DNA of 45,209 nt from Paludibacteraceae bacterium (GCA_017450605.1 JAFSTG010000100.1:1-45209); one strand, 5' to 3'; positions 15,808-24,901 are shown, counted from the first letter of the stretch. Made by a program: numbers and translations. The notes: generated from the sequence alone by a model not told the origin.

Positions 15808-16983
15808 TTACCATCTGTTTTTCCTTCTCGGGAACAACATCTGAATGAACAACATATATAAGGTATTAAGAGGCAGAAATATATCGTAACATACAAGTTC
15901 AAGTCCGACTGCCCGTTGCCCTGTCTGACGTGCTCCTTTGTTGATTATGACAAGTTGCAGAATAAGGCGCAGTATAAAACAAACGACTGCCGTGAGTAGT
16001 ACTACCATATTCCCCATCGAGCATGCCCAAATAAACGAGCCATAGAACAACGCACGCATTAAGGGCTCGATGGCGAGCCGGATTTTAGACGAAAGTTTAT
16101 AATGCGGCGACACGCTTAGATGACGCTCTTTCTGCATTTCGAATTCCACAAACGACGGTTTGGGCACCGACCAAGTAATGGTTTGCGGGTTGGTTGCCAC
16201 ACGGGTATTGAGACGATTTGCCACGCGGTTAACAAACAAATCGTCGTCGCCTGCCTTGATTGACGAGGTCCCTACAAACCCTTTATTATCGAAAAAGGTT
16301 GACTTGCGATAGGCTAAGTTACGCCCTACTCCCATATATGGTTTGCCTGCAAGTGCCATACCCATATACTGCATACCATTAAAGAGCGTGTCGTAACTGA
16401 TAAGCCTGCTTACTGCCGTTTTATGCTCGAAATAAGCTCCGTAGCCCAACACCACTTCGGTCTGAGCAGTGAAATACTCCATCATCTTTGCTATCCAATC
16501 CGGACTCTGAGGCCGGCAATCGGCATCGGTGAGCAGCAGAACATCGTATTTGGCAGCCTTTGCTGCAAGGGTAATTGCTAATTTCTTTGTGCTTCCTACG
16601 CGCGCCTCTTTAGGAACGAAAGTGAGATGCAGATTATCATAAACGGTGGCATAGTGCTTAAGTATCGCTTCGGTGTTATCTTCGCTGCCGTCGTTTACCA
16701 CTATCACTTCGAAGAGCGGGTAGTTTTGCTCGAGCAAACTCATCAGGTATGCGTCAACGTTATACGCCTCGTTTTTAGCACAAACGATAACCGACACACC
16801 GGGCTGCTCGAGCGAAAGCACAGTCTTCCCCTTTTTCCGCCTGCGCTCTTCGCGCAAAGGCGCAGCCATATAACGGATATAGAAATATATCTCGTATATA
16901 AAAGCAACACAGAGTATGCCCAAGCAGACATACTCAAGTGTAGAGAAGTAGGAGGTAAAAAAAGCAATTATTTGCTCAAGCAT
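15808..16983 (-). CDS. Membrane glycosyltransferase family 2
   Basis: ATG 16983 gives 391 residues and a 1-bp gap to the upstream gene; the longer frame would need TTG 16995 and an overlap. There is an N-terminal membrane helix (about 18-36). A GT2 domain follows with V-S-V-I-V-C-A-K-N-E, V-V-N-D-G-S-x-D-N-T, the D-A-D metal motif and a later G-D-D-D. A Q-x-x-x-R-H-type motif and two or three membrane helices (about 290-375) close the protein. This layout resembles processive or membrane-bound GT2 enzymes that make envelope polysaccharide or glycolipid. The donor and acceptor cannot be told from sequence. Confidence 0.9.
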   Translation of the reverse strand: MLEQIIAFFTSYFSTLEYVCLGILCVAFIYEIYFYIRYMAAPLREERRRKKGKTVLSLEQPGVSVIVCAKNEAYNVDAYLMSLLEQNYPLFEVIVVNDGSEDNTEAILKHYATVYDNLHLTFVPKEARVGSTKKLAITLAAKAAKYDVLLLTDADCRPQSPDWIAKMMEYFTAQTEVVLGYGAYFEHKTAVSRLISYDTLFNGMQYMGMALAGKPYMGVGRNLAYRKSTFFDNKGFVGTSSIKAGDDDLFVNRVANRLNTRVATNPQTITWSVPKPSFVEFEMQKERHLSVSPHYKLSSKIRLAIEPLMRALFYGSFIWACSMGNMVVLLTAVVCFILRLILQLVIINKGARQTGQRAVGLELVCYDIFLPLNTLYMLFIQMLFPRRKNRW

Positions 16984-16984
16984 A

Positions 16985-17935
16985 TTAATAAACAAGTTTT
17001 ACATTGTCGATCCAGAACACATTTCCTTCGTGTCCGATGAATGCTTCATAAATACCGCTCGACAACATTATTATCATGTGCGTAGGAGTCTCGGAGGCAT
17101 CAGCCCACCCTTCTTCCTCGATAGGTACAATCTTACCTTTCGAGTTGAGGGCACGCATCTGGTTGGTAAGCCCCATATACGACTCATAGCCCGGTTGCTT
17201 GGTTATATCACCATAGCGTATAGGTATCTGATGGTTATTTACCCATGTAGGCTGAGTTTTGGTGTATCGCTCGTATGCCGTTCCGACACGTTTGGCATGT
17301 ATGTTGCCATCTTTATCTTCCCAGCGTTTCTGAAGGAAAAGGAAAGCTGCACACTCGTCGTGTCCTTCAATCTTCTTTGGTCTGCCCAAACCTTTAGCCT
17401 GCCAAACCCACTGTTCGTCGCTCACTATGGCTTTATAGTCGAACATCAATGCTTTCGGACGACGGGTGAAAGGCACTCCGAAGTCGATATTCTGATACGG
17501 GTCTTTTGCCGTTTTTATTGGTTCTATGGTTTTGCCGGTAAAAATGGTACCGTTTACTAAAACTCGCACATCGATAAATCCTAATGCCGTAACAGTTTCC
17601 ATCTTAACGTCCATGCGCGCACAATAGCCATCTCCACGTTTCTCCGGGACTACGGTTCCCGATGCTTTATGAATGCCCGATACAACAGCATAAGCATTGC
17701 TTATCGACCACGGATTACCGTTTTTGCCATACTGAAAAACTGCATTCTCGTTGATAGTATCGGTAGGACCAACAGCGTAAATAGTTTTCTTAGAGCCACC
17801 AATAATAGCCGATTCTTTGAAGTTACGAACCACCCAATGCTCGAAATCGCCAAACGGGAGTGGCTCTACTGTCTGCGAAAATAATGTAATACATCCAAAA
17901 GATAAAAATGCGGTAATTAAAAAAGTCTTTTTCAT
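16985..17935 (-). CDS. PCMD-domain secreted protein
   Basis: The 316-residue protein has a clear signal peptide (about 1-20). A P-F-G-D-F-E-H-W start and a later D-F-G-V-P-F-T-R-R-P-K-A-L-M-F-D-Y-K segment follow, the hallmarks of the PCMD (putative carbohydrate metabolism) domain of Bacteroidota. The final strand ends with W-I-D-N-V-K-L-V-Y. No catalytic residues are established for the family, and glycan binding is assumed. It is the first gene of the run GT2, DUF3467, sigma-54 activator, lptE. Confidence 0.8.
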   Translation of the reverse strand: MKKTFLITAFLSFGCITLFSQTVEPLPFGDFEHWVVRNFKESAIIGGSKKTIYAVGPTDTINENAVFQYGKNGNPWSISNAYAVVSGIHKASGTVVPEKRGDGYCARMDVKMETVTALGFIDVRVLVNGTIFTGKTIEPIKTAKDPYQNIDFGVPFTRRPKALMFDYKAIVSDEQWVWQAKGLGRPKKIEGHDECAAFLFLQKRWEDKDGNIHAKRVGTAYERYTKTQPTWVNNHQIPIRYGDITKQPGYESYMGLTNQMRALNSKGKIVPIEEEGWADASETPTHMIIMLSSGIYEAFIGHEGNVFWIDNVKLVY

Positions 17936-17990
17936 TGTTTATTTGATGTTGTTGTTACTGAATTAGCTTGATTATTTTTGATTCAGCCTG

Positions 17991-18022
17991 CAAAGATACA
18001 ATTTTTTTGCCAAACTACCAAT
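17991..18022 (-). promoter_or_regulatory. Probable promoter of the PCMD-to-lptE operon
   Basis: On the minus strand, a perfect -7 box TATCTTTG (17991-17998) lies about 55 bp before the PCMD gene. The -33 region at the usual distance is only ATTG, so the upstream element is weak. Confidence 0.55.
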
Positions 18023-18076
18023 TTAAGCAAAATTTGCAGTGATTTATTAAATGTTCACATAAAAATCTTAAAAGAT

Positions 18077-18197
18077 GAAGCGTTTGAGCCGCACCATTGG
18101 CAATCCGGTGAATTGCCAATGGAATAAATGCGGCGCGCGAGTTTGAAAAGCACCCCGCTTTTCAAACATAGAATACCAGAAGCGATTGAGCCGCACC
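18077..18197. repeat. Two perfect hairpins flanked by 19-bp direct repeats
   Basis: A 19-bp direct repeat (gaagcgTttgagccgcacc at 18077-18095; the same with one T-to-A change at 18179-18197) encloses two hairpins. The hairpins have 11-bp perfect arms: 18094-18104 with 18112-18122, and 18141-18151 with 18157-18167. The element sits between divergent genes, where terminators are not expected. It may be a small mobile or REP-like element, or a degraded tandem unit. No open reading frame is present. Confidence 0.75.
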
Positions 18198-18246
18198 TTT
18201 CACCTTTACCATCTGTCGCACACTAATTATATTTCTGCTTTTTCTT

Positions 18247-18277
18247 TTTGCCGATTAAGAATAATTTTGTAATTTTG
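18247..18277 (+). promoter_or_regulatory. prs promoter
   Basis: TTTG (18247-18250), 19 bp, then TAATTTTG (18270-18277) is a perfect Bacteroidota promoter. Transcription should start near 18284. Confidence 0.85.
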
Positions 18278-18315
18278 CAGTCGCAGAGATGAATTGTTTT
18301 TTCTCTGTCAACACC

Positions 18316-19275
18316 ATGATTACTGAACCCTTTCCTTTTAAAGTCTTTGCAGGCAGTCAAGGCACAGCTATTGCAAAGCGCATTGCGCAGCATTTAGGCT
18401 GCGAGTTAGGTCAGATTAATATTCAGCATTTCTCCGATGGTGAATATTGCGTAAGTTACGAAGAGACAGTAAGAGGTCATTCCGTCTATTTGGTGCAATC
18501 GACCTGTCCTTCTGCCGACAATCTGATGGAGCTGCTCCTTATGATAGATGCTGCTCGTCGGGCAAGTGCATCGAAAGTGATTGCCGTTGTTCCGTATTTC
18601 GGTTGGGCACGCCAAGACCGTAAAGACAAGCCCCGCGTAAGTATCGCAGCCAAACTCGTCGCAAACATGTTGCAGATAGCAGGAGCCGACAGAGTGATTA
18701 CCATAGACTTGCATGCCGAGCAGATACAAGGCTTCTTCGATATTCCTGTTGACCACCTCTATGGTGCCGAACTGCTTGCCTCGTATGTTGAGACACTGAA
18801 ACTTGAGAATCTGCTTATTGCCTCGCCCGACATAGGCGGTTCGAAACGAGCTGCCGCTTTCGCAAAACGAATAGGAGTTCACACTCACCGCGAGGTGCCA
18901 ATGGTGATATGCTACAAAAACAGACGTAAGGCTAACAAGGTCAACGAGCTTAAAGTGCTTGGCTCGGTGAAAGGCATGGATGTTGTGATAATCGATGATA
19001 TAGCCGACACTGCAGGAACGCTGTGCAAGGCAGCCAAGGTGATGAAAAGAAAAGGAGCAAGGTCAGTAAGAGCAATAGTGAGTCATGGGGTGATGTCAGG
19101 CAACGCCTGCCAAAAAGTTATGGAATCGGAATTAGAGGAATTGGTATTCACCGACTCGTTACCGTTCGACACCAACAGATGCAAGAAAGTGAAAGTGATA
19201 AGCATTGCTAAGGCTTTCGCCGATACCATAATGGCGATACAGGAACACCGCTCGATAAGCGAAATAAATATTTAG
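18316..19275 (+). CDS. prs: Ribose-phosphate pyrophosphokinase (PRPP synthetase)
   Basis: The enzyme makes 5-phosphoribosyl-1-diphosphate from ribose-5-phosphate and ATP for nucleotide, His and Trp synthesis. ATG 18316 (319 residues) is preferred. An in-frame ATG at 18289 would lie only about 5 bases after the predicted transcription start, and homologues begin close to the F-A-G-S segment. Visible motifs are Y-F-G-W-A-R-Q-D-R-K (ATP flexible region), D-L-H-A-E-Q-I-Q-G-F-F (cation site) and I-I-D-D-I-A-D-T-A-G-T (PRPP loop). The length is usual for the family. A short gap leads into the M28 gene. Confidence 0.96.
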   Translation: MITEPFPFKVFAGSQGTAIAKRIAQHLGCELGQINIQHFSDGEYCVSYEETVRGHSVYLVQSTCPSADNLMELLLMIDAARRASASKVIAVVPYFGWARQDRKDKPRVSIAAKLVANMLQIAGADRVITIDLHAEQIQGFFDIPVDHLYGAELLASYVETLKLENLLIASPDIGGSKRAAAFAKRIGVHTHREVPMVICYKNRRKANKVNELKVLGSVKGMDVVIIDDIADTAGTLCKAAKVMKRKGARSVRAIVSHGVMSGNACQKVMESELEELVFTDSLPFDTNRCKKVKVISIAKAFADTIMAIQEHRSISEINI

Positions 19276-19291
19276 GACGATATAATTATAG

Positions 19292-20329
19292 ATGAGACGA
19301 CACTATTCCCTGTACATCATACCCTTAGTATTAGTCATGCTTGTTGTGTGCAATAGTTCGTGCACTAACAACAAACCCAAGAAATCATATACTCCGCCAT
19401 CGGTTTCGTTTTCAGCCGACTCGGCTTATCGTTATATAGCCGAGCAGGTGGCGTTCGGTGCCCGCGTGCCTGGTACTGCAGCACATCGCAGGTGCTACGA
19501 ATATCTGTCTGCCAGACTCTACGACTGCGGAGCACGCGTGGAGATACAACAAGGCGAGATGACCAACTATGCCGGCGAAAAACAGCCTATAGTTAATATC
19601 ATCGCCCATTACGGACGGCCGACGGCTAATCGTAAACGGTTGCTGCTGTGCGCGCATTGGGACTGCCGCCCGTGGGCCGACCAAGAAGAAAACTACTACG
19701 AACGACAAACTCCTGTAACCGGTGCTAACGACGGAGCATCAGGTGTGGGCGTTTTGCTTGAGATAGCAAGGCAGTTAGGCGAAAGGCAGGCAGCCATCGC
19801 CAGTAATGGCAACAACGGCGAAATGCCGCTTGTTGACATTGTATTTTTCGACTGCGAAGACATGGGCACACCCGATTTCTATACCGGCAAAGAGCTTGAA
19901 AACACATGGTGCTTAGGTAGCCAGTTGTGGGCAGAACGCGTAAAAAACGGCAAGACAGGCGACGGAGTAATGCCAGCCGACTACTCTTTCGGTATCTTAC
20001 TCGACATGGTAGGTGCACCGGGTGCCACCTTCCCCAAGGAATACATATCGATGCAACATGCGGCTAACAGAGTTAACCAAGTGTGGAACAAGGCTTCGGA
20101 ATTAGGTTACGGCAAATATTTCGTTGAGCAGGTATGCTATCCTATCACCGACGACCACTTCTATGTAAACACCATAGCAGGTATTCCGTGTATCGACATC
20201 ATCCACTACGAGACAGGTAGCGCTACCGGCTTCGCACCATATTGGCATACCACACGCGACGACATGCGTAATATCGACCCCGCAACGCTTGATGCCGTGG
20301 GAAAAACCATAATGACTATTATCAACTGA
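19292..20329 (+). CDS. M28-family glutaminyl-cyclase-like lipoprotein
   Basis: The 345-residue protein has a lipoprotein signal ending N-S-S-C near residue 33. An M28 zinc-peptidase fold follows, with [20 protein letters not shown] and D-C-E-D-M-G. These three segments match the bacterial type II (animal-like) glutaminyl cyclases of periodontal Bacteroidota rather than aminopeptidases. Such enzymes convert N-terminal Gln of exported proteins to pyroglutamate in the periplasm. Whether this copy cyclises or cleaves needs an assay. It lies 16 bp after prs and 13 bp before sufC. Confidence 0.85.
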   Translation: MRRHYSLYIIPLVLVMLVVCNSSCTNNKPKKSYTPPSVSFSADSAYRYIAEQVAFGARVPGTAAHRRCYEYLSARLYDCGARVEIQQGEMTNYAGEKQPIVNIIAHYGRPTANRKRLLLCAHWDCRPWADQEENYYERQTPVTGANDGASGVGVLLEIARQLGERQAAIASNGNNGEMPLVDIVFFDCEDMGTPDFYTGKELENTWCLGSQLWAERVKNGKTGDGVMPADYSFGILLDMVGAPGATFPKEYISMQHAANRVNQVWNKASELGYGKYFVEQVCYPITDDHFYVNTIAGIPCIDIIHYETGSATGFAPYWHTTRDDMRNIDPATLDAVGKTIMTIIN

Positions 20330-20342
20330 AAAATATATATCA

Positions 20343-21092
20343 ATGCTACAAATACGTAATCTACATGCCTCTATAGCAGGCAAAGAAATACTTCATGGTC
20401 TGAATCTTAGCATCAACGCCGGTGAGGTACACGCTATTATGGGTCCTAACGGCGCAGGCAAGTCAACACTCAGCGCCGTGCTGACAGGCAATCCTGCATA
20501 CACGGTAACCGAAGGCGAGGTTATTTTCAACGGAAAAAATCTACTTGACATGCCACCGGAGCAGAGAGCCAAAGAAGGCATATTCCTAAGTTTCCAATAT
20601 CCGGTGGAGATACCCGGCGTGAGCATGGTTAATTTTATGCGCACGGCAGTCAACGAGACCCGCGCCTACAGAGGACAGAAAGAGTTGTCGGCAAGCGAGT
20701 TTCTGAAACTCATGCGCGAGAAACGCGAACTCGTGGAGATGGATTCGCGACTCACACAGCGCTCGGTTAACGAAGGATTCTCGGGTGGCGAGAAAAAACG
20801 CAACGAGATATTCCAGATGGCAATGCTCGAACCGCTACTCAGCATTCTCGACGAGACCGACTCAGGACTCGACATCGATGCTTTGCGAATTGTAGCAGAA
20901 GGCGTTAATCGTCTTAAAACTCCACAGAATGCGTGTATAGTGATAACTCACTACCAACGCTTGCTCGATTATATCATTCCAGATTTTGTTCATATACTTG
21001 CCGACGGGCAGATAGTAAAGACCGGCGACAAGACTCTTGCCCTCGAGCTTGAAGAGAAAGGCTACGAGTGGTTACAACACAAGAAAGACTGA
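20343..21092 (+). CDS. sufC: Fe-S cluster assembly ATPase SufC
   Basis: The 249-residue ABC-type ATPase has Walker [10 protein letters not shown], the SufC-specific Q-loop [12 protein letters not shown], the signature [10 protein letters not shown] and Walker [13 protein letters not shown]. It drives SufBCD scaffold rearrangement in Fe-S cluster building. It is followed after 21 bp by a short SufD. SufB, SufS and SufE are not in the window. Confidence 0.96.
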   Translation: MLQIRNLHASIAGKEILHGLNLSINAGEVHAIMGPNGAGKSTLSAVLTGNPAYTVTEGEVIFNGKNLLDMPPEQRAKEGIFLSFQYPVEIPGVSMVNFMRTAVNETRAYRGQKELSASEFLKLMREKRELVEMDSRLTQRSVNEGFSGGEKKRNEIFQMAMLEPLLSILDETDSGLDIDALRIVAEGVNRLKTPQNACIVITHYQRLLDYIIPDFVHILADGQIVKTGDKTLALELEEKGYEWLQHKKD

Positions 21093-21113
21093 CAAATTAC
21101 CTAATCCTACTTA

Positions 21114-21737
21114 ATGGAAACTATCATACTCGCACCCAACAGCGAACGACATATAGTACTATGGAATCCTGACTCGACAGATATCTGTATCCGTCAAGAA
21201 GAGAACTCACACCTGACACTGCATATTGTTATTAAAGAACAAGCCAAGTCAGCGAATAATATCTGCATTGAACTTGTGGGAGAAGAAGCACAAACCGACA
21301 TCTACGGATTAGTTATGGCGTCAGGCAACGACGATATTTCTATTAGAACCATAGTTAATCACAACGTTGGCAAATGCAAGAGTAGGCAACTATTCAAATA
21401 TGTGCTCAACGATAATGCCACCGCTGCGTTCGACGGCTTAGTAGTAGTTCGTCCTGACGCACAACAAACCGATGCTTTTCAAACCAATCGCAACCTGATT
21501 CTGAGCGATAAGGCTCGCATTCGCACACAGCCGCAACTCGAGATATACGCCGACGACGTACATTGCTCGCATGGCGCTTCCACCGGTCAGTTAGACGAAA
21601 ATGCACTTTTCTACATGCAACAACGGGGCATATCGCTTAATGCCGCCCGTGGACTACTCGTTGACGCATTCTGCCACGAGATACTCGACACTCTACCACC
21701 GCAATACCGCGAAACGGCAAATGAGATTGCTAATTAA
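21114..21737 (+). CDS. sufD: Short SufB/SufD-domain protein
   Basis: The 207-residue protein is about half the usual SufD length (around 430). It has the beta-helix core and the C-terminal helices with L-E-I-Y-A-D-D-V-H-C-S-H-G-A-S, the residues at the SufB-SufD interface, then Q-R-G-I-x-x-x-x-A-R and A-F. The N-terminal helical region of full SufD is missing, and no frame upstream restores it. It is adjacent to sufC, so it is probably its partner. The sequence shows no frameshift, so this looks like a natural short form or an old truncation. Confidence 0.82.
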   Translation: METIILAPNSERHIVLWNPDSTDICIRQEENSHLTLHIVIKEQAKSANNICIELVGEEAQTDIYGLVMASGNDDISIRTIVNHNVGKCKSRQLFKYVLNDNATAAFDGLVVVRPDAQQTDAFQTNRNLILSDKARIRTQPQLEIYADDVHCSHGASTGQLDENALFYMQQRGISLNAARGLLVDAFCHEILDTLPPQYRETANEIAN

Positions 21738-21761
21738 TAGACTGATTAAATAAATGCACCA

Positions 21762-21793
21762 AGAGACGGGTCTTTAAGTCAAAGCCCGTCTCT
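21762..21793. terminator. Bidirectional intrinsic terminator
   Basis: AGAGACGGG (21762-21770) and CCCGTCTCT (21785-21793) pair as 9-bp arms, extended by CTTT/AAAG with one bulge. It lies between convergent sufD and the polyprenyl synthase gene. Confidence 0.8.
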
Positions 21794-21815
21794 ACGTGTT
21801 ATTTGAACCTTATGT

Positions 21816-22787
21816 TCAATATAACCTGTTAATGGAATAATTGAGTAGTGAGATTAGTGAGTCCTTGCAGGTTGACTCACGGAATGCCGATAATGCTTCC
21901 AAAGCTTTGCCTCGGTATTCTTCCATGCGCTGACGAGCATACCGAAGACCGTCGTAACGAAGTACAAACGACTTTATCTCTTGCTCTGTATCAGCAGTAA
22001 ATGGCTGCTCGCTGAGCCGCTTTATCTCGTCCGACTCGAAACGCGGTGCTCGTTCAAGCGAGACAATAAGCGGCAAAGTTGCTTTACCGTCGCGCACATC
22101 GCTCATTCGGGGCTTACCTATCTCTTCGCTGTCGGAGAAATCGAGTTCATCGTCTTTCATTTGGAAGCATAACCCCAAATTTTCGCCATACGAACGTAAC
22201 GCCGACTGCTGCTTTGCTGAAGCACCCGCCGACACCGCACCGCACTCGGCACATGCTGCAAAAAGCATGGCGGTCTTATGGCGGATAACCTCCAAATATT
22301 GTTTTTCGCTTATCCACATCGAGGAGTTGTGGTGCAACTCTTCAATCTCGCCAACAGCCAGACTGCCTGCCATCGACAGAATTATATTAGTTATTTCTTG
22401 ATTTCTGAGACCTATTATCTCGCGGATGGCACGCGTGAGGAGAAAATCGCCTGCAAGTACCGCTATCTTATTGCTCCACTTATAATTTACCGACTCTCGC
22501 CCACGGCGCTGAGCTGACATGTCAACCACATCGTCGTGAATAAGACTGGCTGTATGAATAACCTCTAACGCTGCCGCCGACGAGATGGTCTTGTTGTTGC
22601 AGCCATAGCACAACTCGGCACAAAGCATAGCAAGCATAGGTCGCAACTGCTTGCCTCTGTTTGCACTTATATGCGCAAATATCTCGGCAAGCAAACTATT
22701 GTCGGTTGAAAGTAGCGCCTTGTACTTCTCCTCGTAGAGAAGAAACGGACGCTCAATACTTTCGCGTATTTGTTCGATAAGGGTCAT
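21816..22787 (-). CDS. Long-chain polyprenyl diphosphate synthase
   Basis: The 323-residue trans-prenyltransferase has a first aspartate motif D-D-V-V-D in A-S-L-I-H-D-D and a second, D-D-E-L-D, in Q-M-K-D-D. G-K-Q-L-R-P near residue 45 and a D-G-K-A-T-L-P motif are also present. Ala lies five residues before the first Asp; a small residue there permits chains longer than C20. The product is probably the isoprenoid tail of menaquinone (octaprenyl-type). The function is cytosolic or peripheral at the membrane. It has its own promoter at 22837-22867. Confidence 0.9.
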   Translation of the reverse strand: MTLIEQIRESIERPFLLYEEKYKALLSTDNSLLAEIFAHISANRGKQLRPMLAMLCAELCYGCNNKTISSAAALEVIHTASLIHDDVVDMSAQRRGRESVNYKWSNKIAVLAGDFLLTRAIREIIGLRNQEITNIILSMAGSLAVGEIEELHHNSSMWISEKQYLEVIRHKTAMLFAACAECGAVSAGASAKQQSALRSYGENLGLCFQMKDDELDFSDSEEIGKPRMSDVRDGKATLPLIVSLERAPRFESDEIKRLSEQPFTADTEQEIKSFVLRYDGLRYARQRMEEYRGKALEALSAFRESTCKDSLISLLNYSINRLY

Positions 22788-22836
22788 ATTCAGAGCCGGT
22801 AGAATGTGTTACATAACCGCTTTTGCAAAAACGCTG

Positions 22837-22867
22837 CAAAGGTACGATTTTTATTTCAAATTTCAAA
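22837..22867 (-). promoter_or_regulatory. Promoter of the polyprenyl synthase gene
   Basis: On the minus strand, TTTG (22864-22867), 19 bp, then TACCTTTG (22837-22844) is a perfect match to the Bacteroidota promoter. It lies about 50 bp before the start codon. Confidence 0.85.
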
Positions 22868-22959
22868 TATTAATGAAAATTCACACGGATTACACAGATT
22901 TATCAGAATAAACAGATTGTTCATATAAAAGCAACATTAACTGCTATTATAAACTGACA

Positions 22960-22994
22960 AAGGGCTGTCAGCCGATCTGGTTGACAGCCCTTTA
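22960..22994 (-). terminator. Terminator of the grpE-dnaJ operon
   Basis: Twelve-base perfect arms AAAGGGCTGTCA (22960-22971) and TGACAGCCCTTT (22983-22994) lie just after the dnaJ stop codon. Confidence 0.9.
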
Positions 22995-23021
22995 TTAACG
23001 AATGTTAACTTGCTAATAAAT

Positions 23022-24182
23022 TTATTTGAATAGGTTACGGAAGAAATTTTTCTTGTCGCTTGAGTTCGGACGACTGTTATCGGATTCTGCTAATTGCTGC
23101 ATCAGTTTCTTCTCGTCGCGACTTAAATGCTCGGGAATATAAACTCCCACATTGATAAGCAAATCGCCTCTGCCATAGGAACGACCATATTGGTCAACCG
23201 AGGGCAATCCTTTGCCCTTAAGTCGGAGTATCTTGCCGGGTTGTGTCCCTTCTGCTATCGAAACCTTTACATTACCTTCGAGCGTAGGGACCTCAACCTG
23301 TCCACCGAGAGTGGCAGTAGGCACAGAAAGCAGTAAGTTATATATAAGGTTGTTATCATCGCGAACAAGTTCAGGATGCGGTTCTTCTTCGATAAGTACC
23401 AACAAATCACCATTCACACCTCCGTGAGGAGCGGCATTACCTTTACCCGGCACAGTAAGATGCATACCTTCTGCCACGCCTGCAGGGATAGTGATACTTA
23501 TCACTTCTTCACCTTTCACTATGCCTTCGCCTTGACATTCGCGGCACTTATTCTTTATTATTTTACCTTCGCCTTGACATGTAGGACATACCTGCTGAAC
23601 CTGCATCAGTCCGAATATACCCCTTTGCTGGCGCACTACCCTACCTGAGCCGTGACAAGTCTGGCACGTCTCAGTCTGGCCATCTTCTGAACCGGTGCCA
23701 TGGCAATGTTCGCAAGGAACGTATTTTTTTACTTTTATTTTCTTCTCGACGCCGGTGAGTATATCGTTGAGCGTCAGTTTTACTCGTACTCTTAGGTCGG
23801 AGCCGCGCATCTTAGGAGCAGCGCCTCCTCTGCTTCCGGTGAACATATCGCTGAAACCGCCCATTCTGCCACCGAACACATCGCCGAACATGGAGAATAT
23901 ATCGTTGAGGTCGAAGTTTGTTGAGAATCCGCCCATACCCGACATACCCTCATGACCGAACTGGTCGTAACGTTGACGCTTCTCGGGGTCGGACAATACA
24001 GAATAAGCCTCGGCAGCTTCTTTGAATTTCTCCTCAGCTTCGCTGCGCTCTTTCTCAGAAGCTTGCGAGTATTTGTCAGGGTGATATTGAATTGCCTTCT
24101 GACGATAGGCTTTTTTTATTTCGTCGGCAGTTGCTGTCTTGGAAACGCCTAATACTTCATAATAATCTCTTTTTTCTGCCAT
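23022..24182 (-). CDS. dnaJ: Chaperone protein DnaJ
   Basis: ATG 24182 gives 386 residues starting [12 protein letters not shown]; a longer frame would need TTG 24203. The J domain has H-P-D near residue 35, followed by a Gly/Phe-rich region with G-G-F-S. The zinc domain has four C-x-x-C-x-G-x-G repeats (C-E-H-C, C-Q-T-C, C-P-T-C, C-R-E-C), and two beta-sandwich domains complete the protein. It stimulates DnaK ATP hydrolysis and delivers clients. It lies 38 bp downstream of grpE; dnaK itself is not in the window. Confidence 0.97.
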   Translation of the reverse strand: MAEKRDYYEVLGVSKTATADEIKKAYRQKAIQYHPDKYSQASEKERSEAEEKFKEAAEAYSVLSDPEKRQRYDQFGHEGMSGMGGFSTNFDLNDIFSMFGDVFGGRMGGFSDMFTGSRGGAAPKMRGSDLRVRVKLTLNDILTGVEKKIKVKKYVPCEHCHGTGSEDGQTETCQTCHGSGRVVRQQRGIFGLMQVQQVCPTCQGEGKIIKNKCRECQGEGIVKGEEVISITIPAGVAEGMHLTVPGKGNAAPHGGVNGDLLVLIEEEPHPELVRDDNNLIYNLLLSVPTATLGGQVEVPTLEGNVKVSIAEGTQPGKILRLKGKGLPSVDQYGRSYGRGDLLINVGVYIPEHLSRDEKKLMQQLAESDNSRPNSSDKKNFFRNLFK

Positions 24183-24220
24183 AAAATTATGTTCTATATT
24201 CAATGTTCAAGGTTAACTAT

Positions 24221-24829
24221 TTACTCGCCCACCACTACTTTTGCGTAGCGTATTACTTTGTCGCCGAGCATGTAACCATTCTGAGTGCAGTCGATAACCT
24301 TACCTTTTTGTTCGGGTGCAGGAGCGGGAAACGTGGTTACCGCCTCGTGATAAGTAGTGTCGAAATCGGCGTTCTCGGTATCAATACGGTGTACATCGTT
24401 TTTCTCGAGAAAACCGATAAATTTCTGATATATAAGTTCTACACCTTCTCTTACAGAAGCCACATCGTCGGTTTGCTGCATAGCCTGACGAGCGCGTTCG
24501 AAGTCATCTACAAGCGACAACATCTCTTTGAAGATTTGCTCGCCGGCTGTTTTCTGCAACTCGAGTTTCTCTTTGGCTGTGCGACGACGGAAATTGTCGA
24601 ACTCTGCCATCATCCGCAAATTCTTATCTGCCAAATCTGCACAACGCTCAGTCAGTTCAGCTATCTTATCGTCAGCCGACGGAGTTGTTTGTTCGCTCTC
24701 AGGCGACTCGGTATCGGTAGGTACAGATTGTTCATCGACCTGCTCATTTAGCTCATTATCGGCAACTTGCTCTTCGGTGATTGGTTTGTTTTCGTCTTTC
24801 ATCTGATTATGTTTTCTTTTTTTGCTCAT
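24221..24829 (-). CDS. grpE: Nucleotide exchange factor GrpE
   Basis: The 202-residue protein has an acidic N-terminal tail of about 50 residues and a long coiled coil with N-L-R-M-M-A-E-F-D-N-F-R-R-R-T. The beta domain ends with D-T-T-Y-H-E-A-V and N-G-Y-M-L-G-D-K-V-I-R-Y-A-K-V-V-V. It releases ADP from DnaK. It is transcribed ahead of dnaJ. A palindrome at 24887-24899 lies 58 bp upstream. Confidence 0.96.
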   Translation of the reverse strand: MSKKRKHNQMKDENKPITEEQVADNELNEQVDEQSVPTDTESPESEQTTPSADDKIAELTERCADLADKNLRMMAEFDNFRRRTAKEKLELQKTAGEQIFKEMLSLVDDFERARQAMQQTDDVASVREGVELIYQKFIGFLEKNDVHRIDTENADFDTTYHEAVTTFPAPAPEQKGKVIDCTQNGYMLGDKVIRYAKVVVGE

Positions 24830-24886
24830 TGTTGTTTAATTTTTCCATTTCATTTATAGCAATAAACTTGCCAGATAAGGCGGTTA

Positions 24887-24899
24887 TGACAAAATGTCA
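24887..24899. promoter_or_regulatory. Palindrome TGACA-AAA-TGTCA upstream of grpE
   Basis: Perfect five-base arms around a 3-base centre lie between the ybaK stop codon and the grpE start. Position suggests a heat-shock or stress promoter/operator element. It does not match CIRCE. No regulator is encoded nearby, so the binding factor is unknown. Confidence 0.5.
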
Positions 24900-24901
24900 G
24901 C

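Noticed and set aside
24183-24203. Longer dnaJ start at TTG 24203
   Set aside because: The ATG at 24182 gives the usual DnaJ start M-A-E-K-R-D-Y-Y; the extra residues have no homology.
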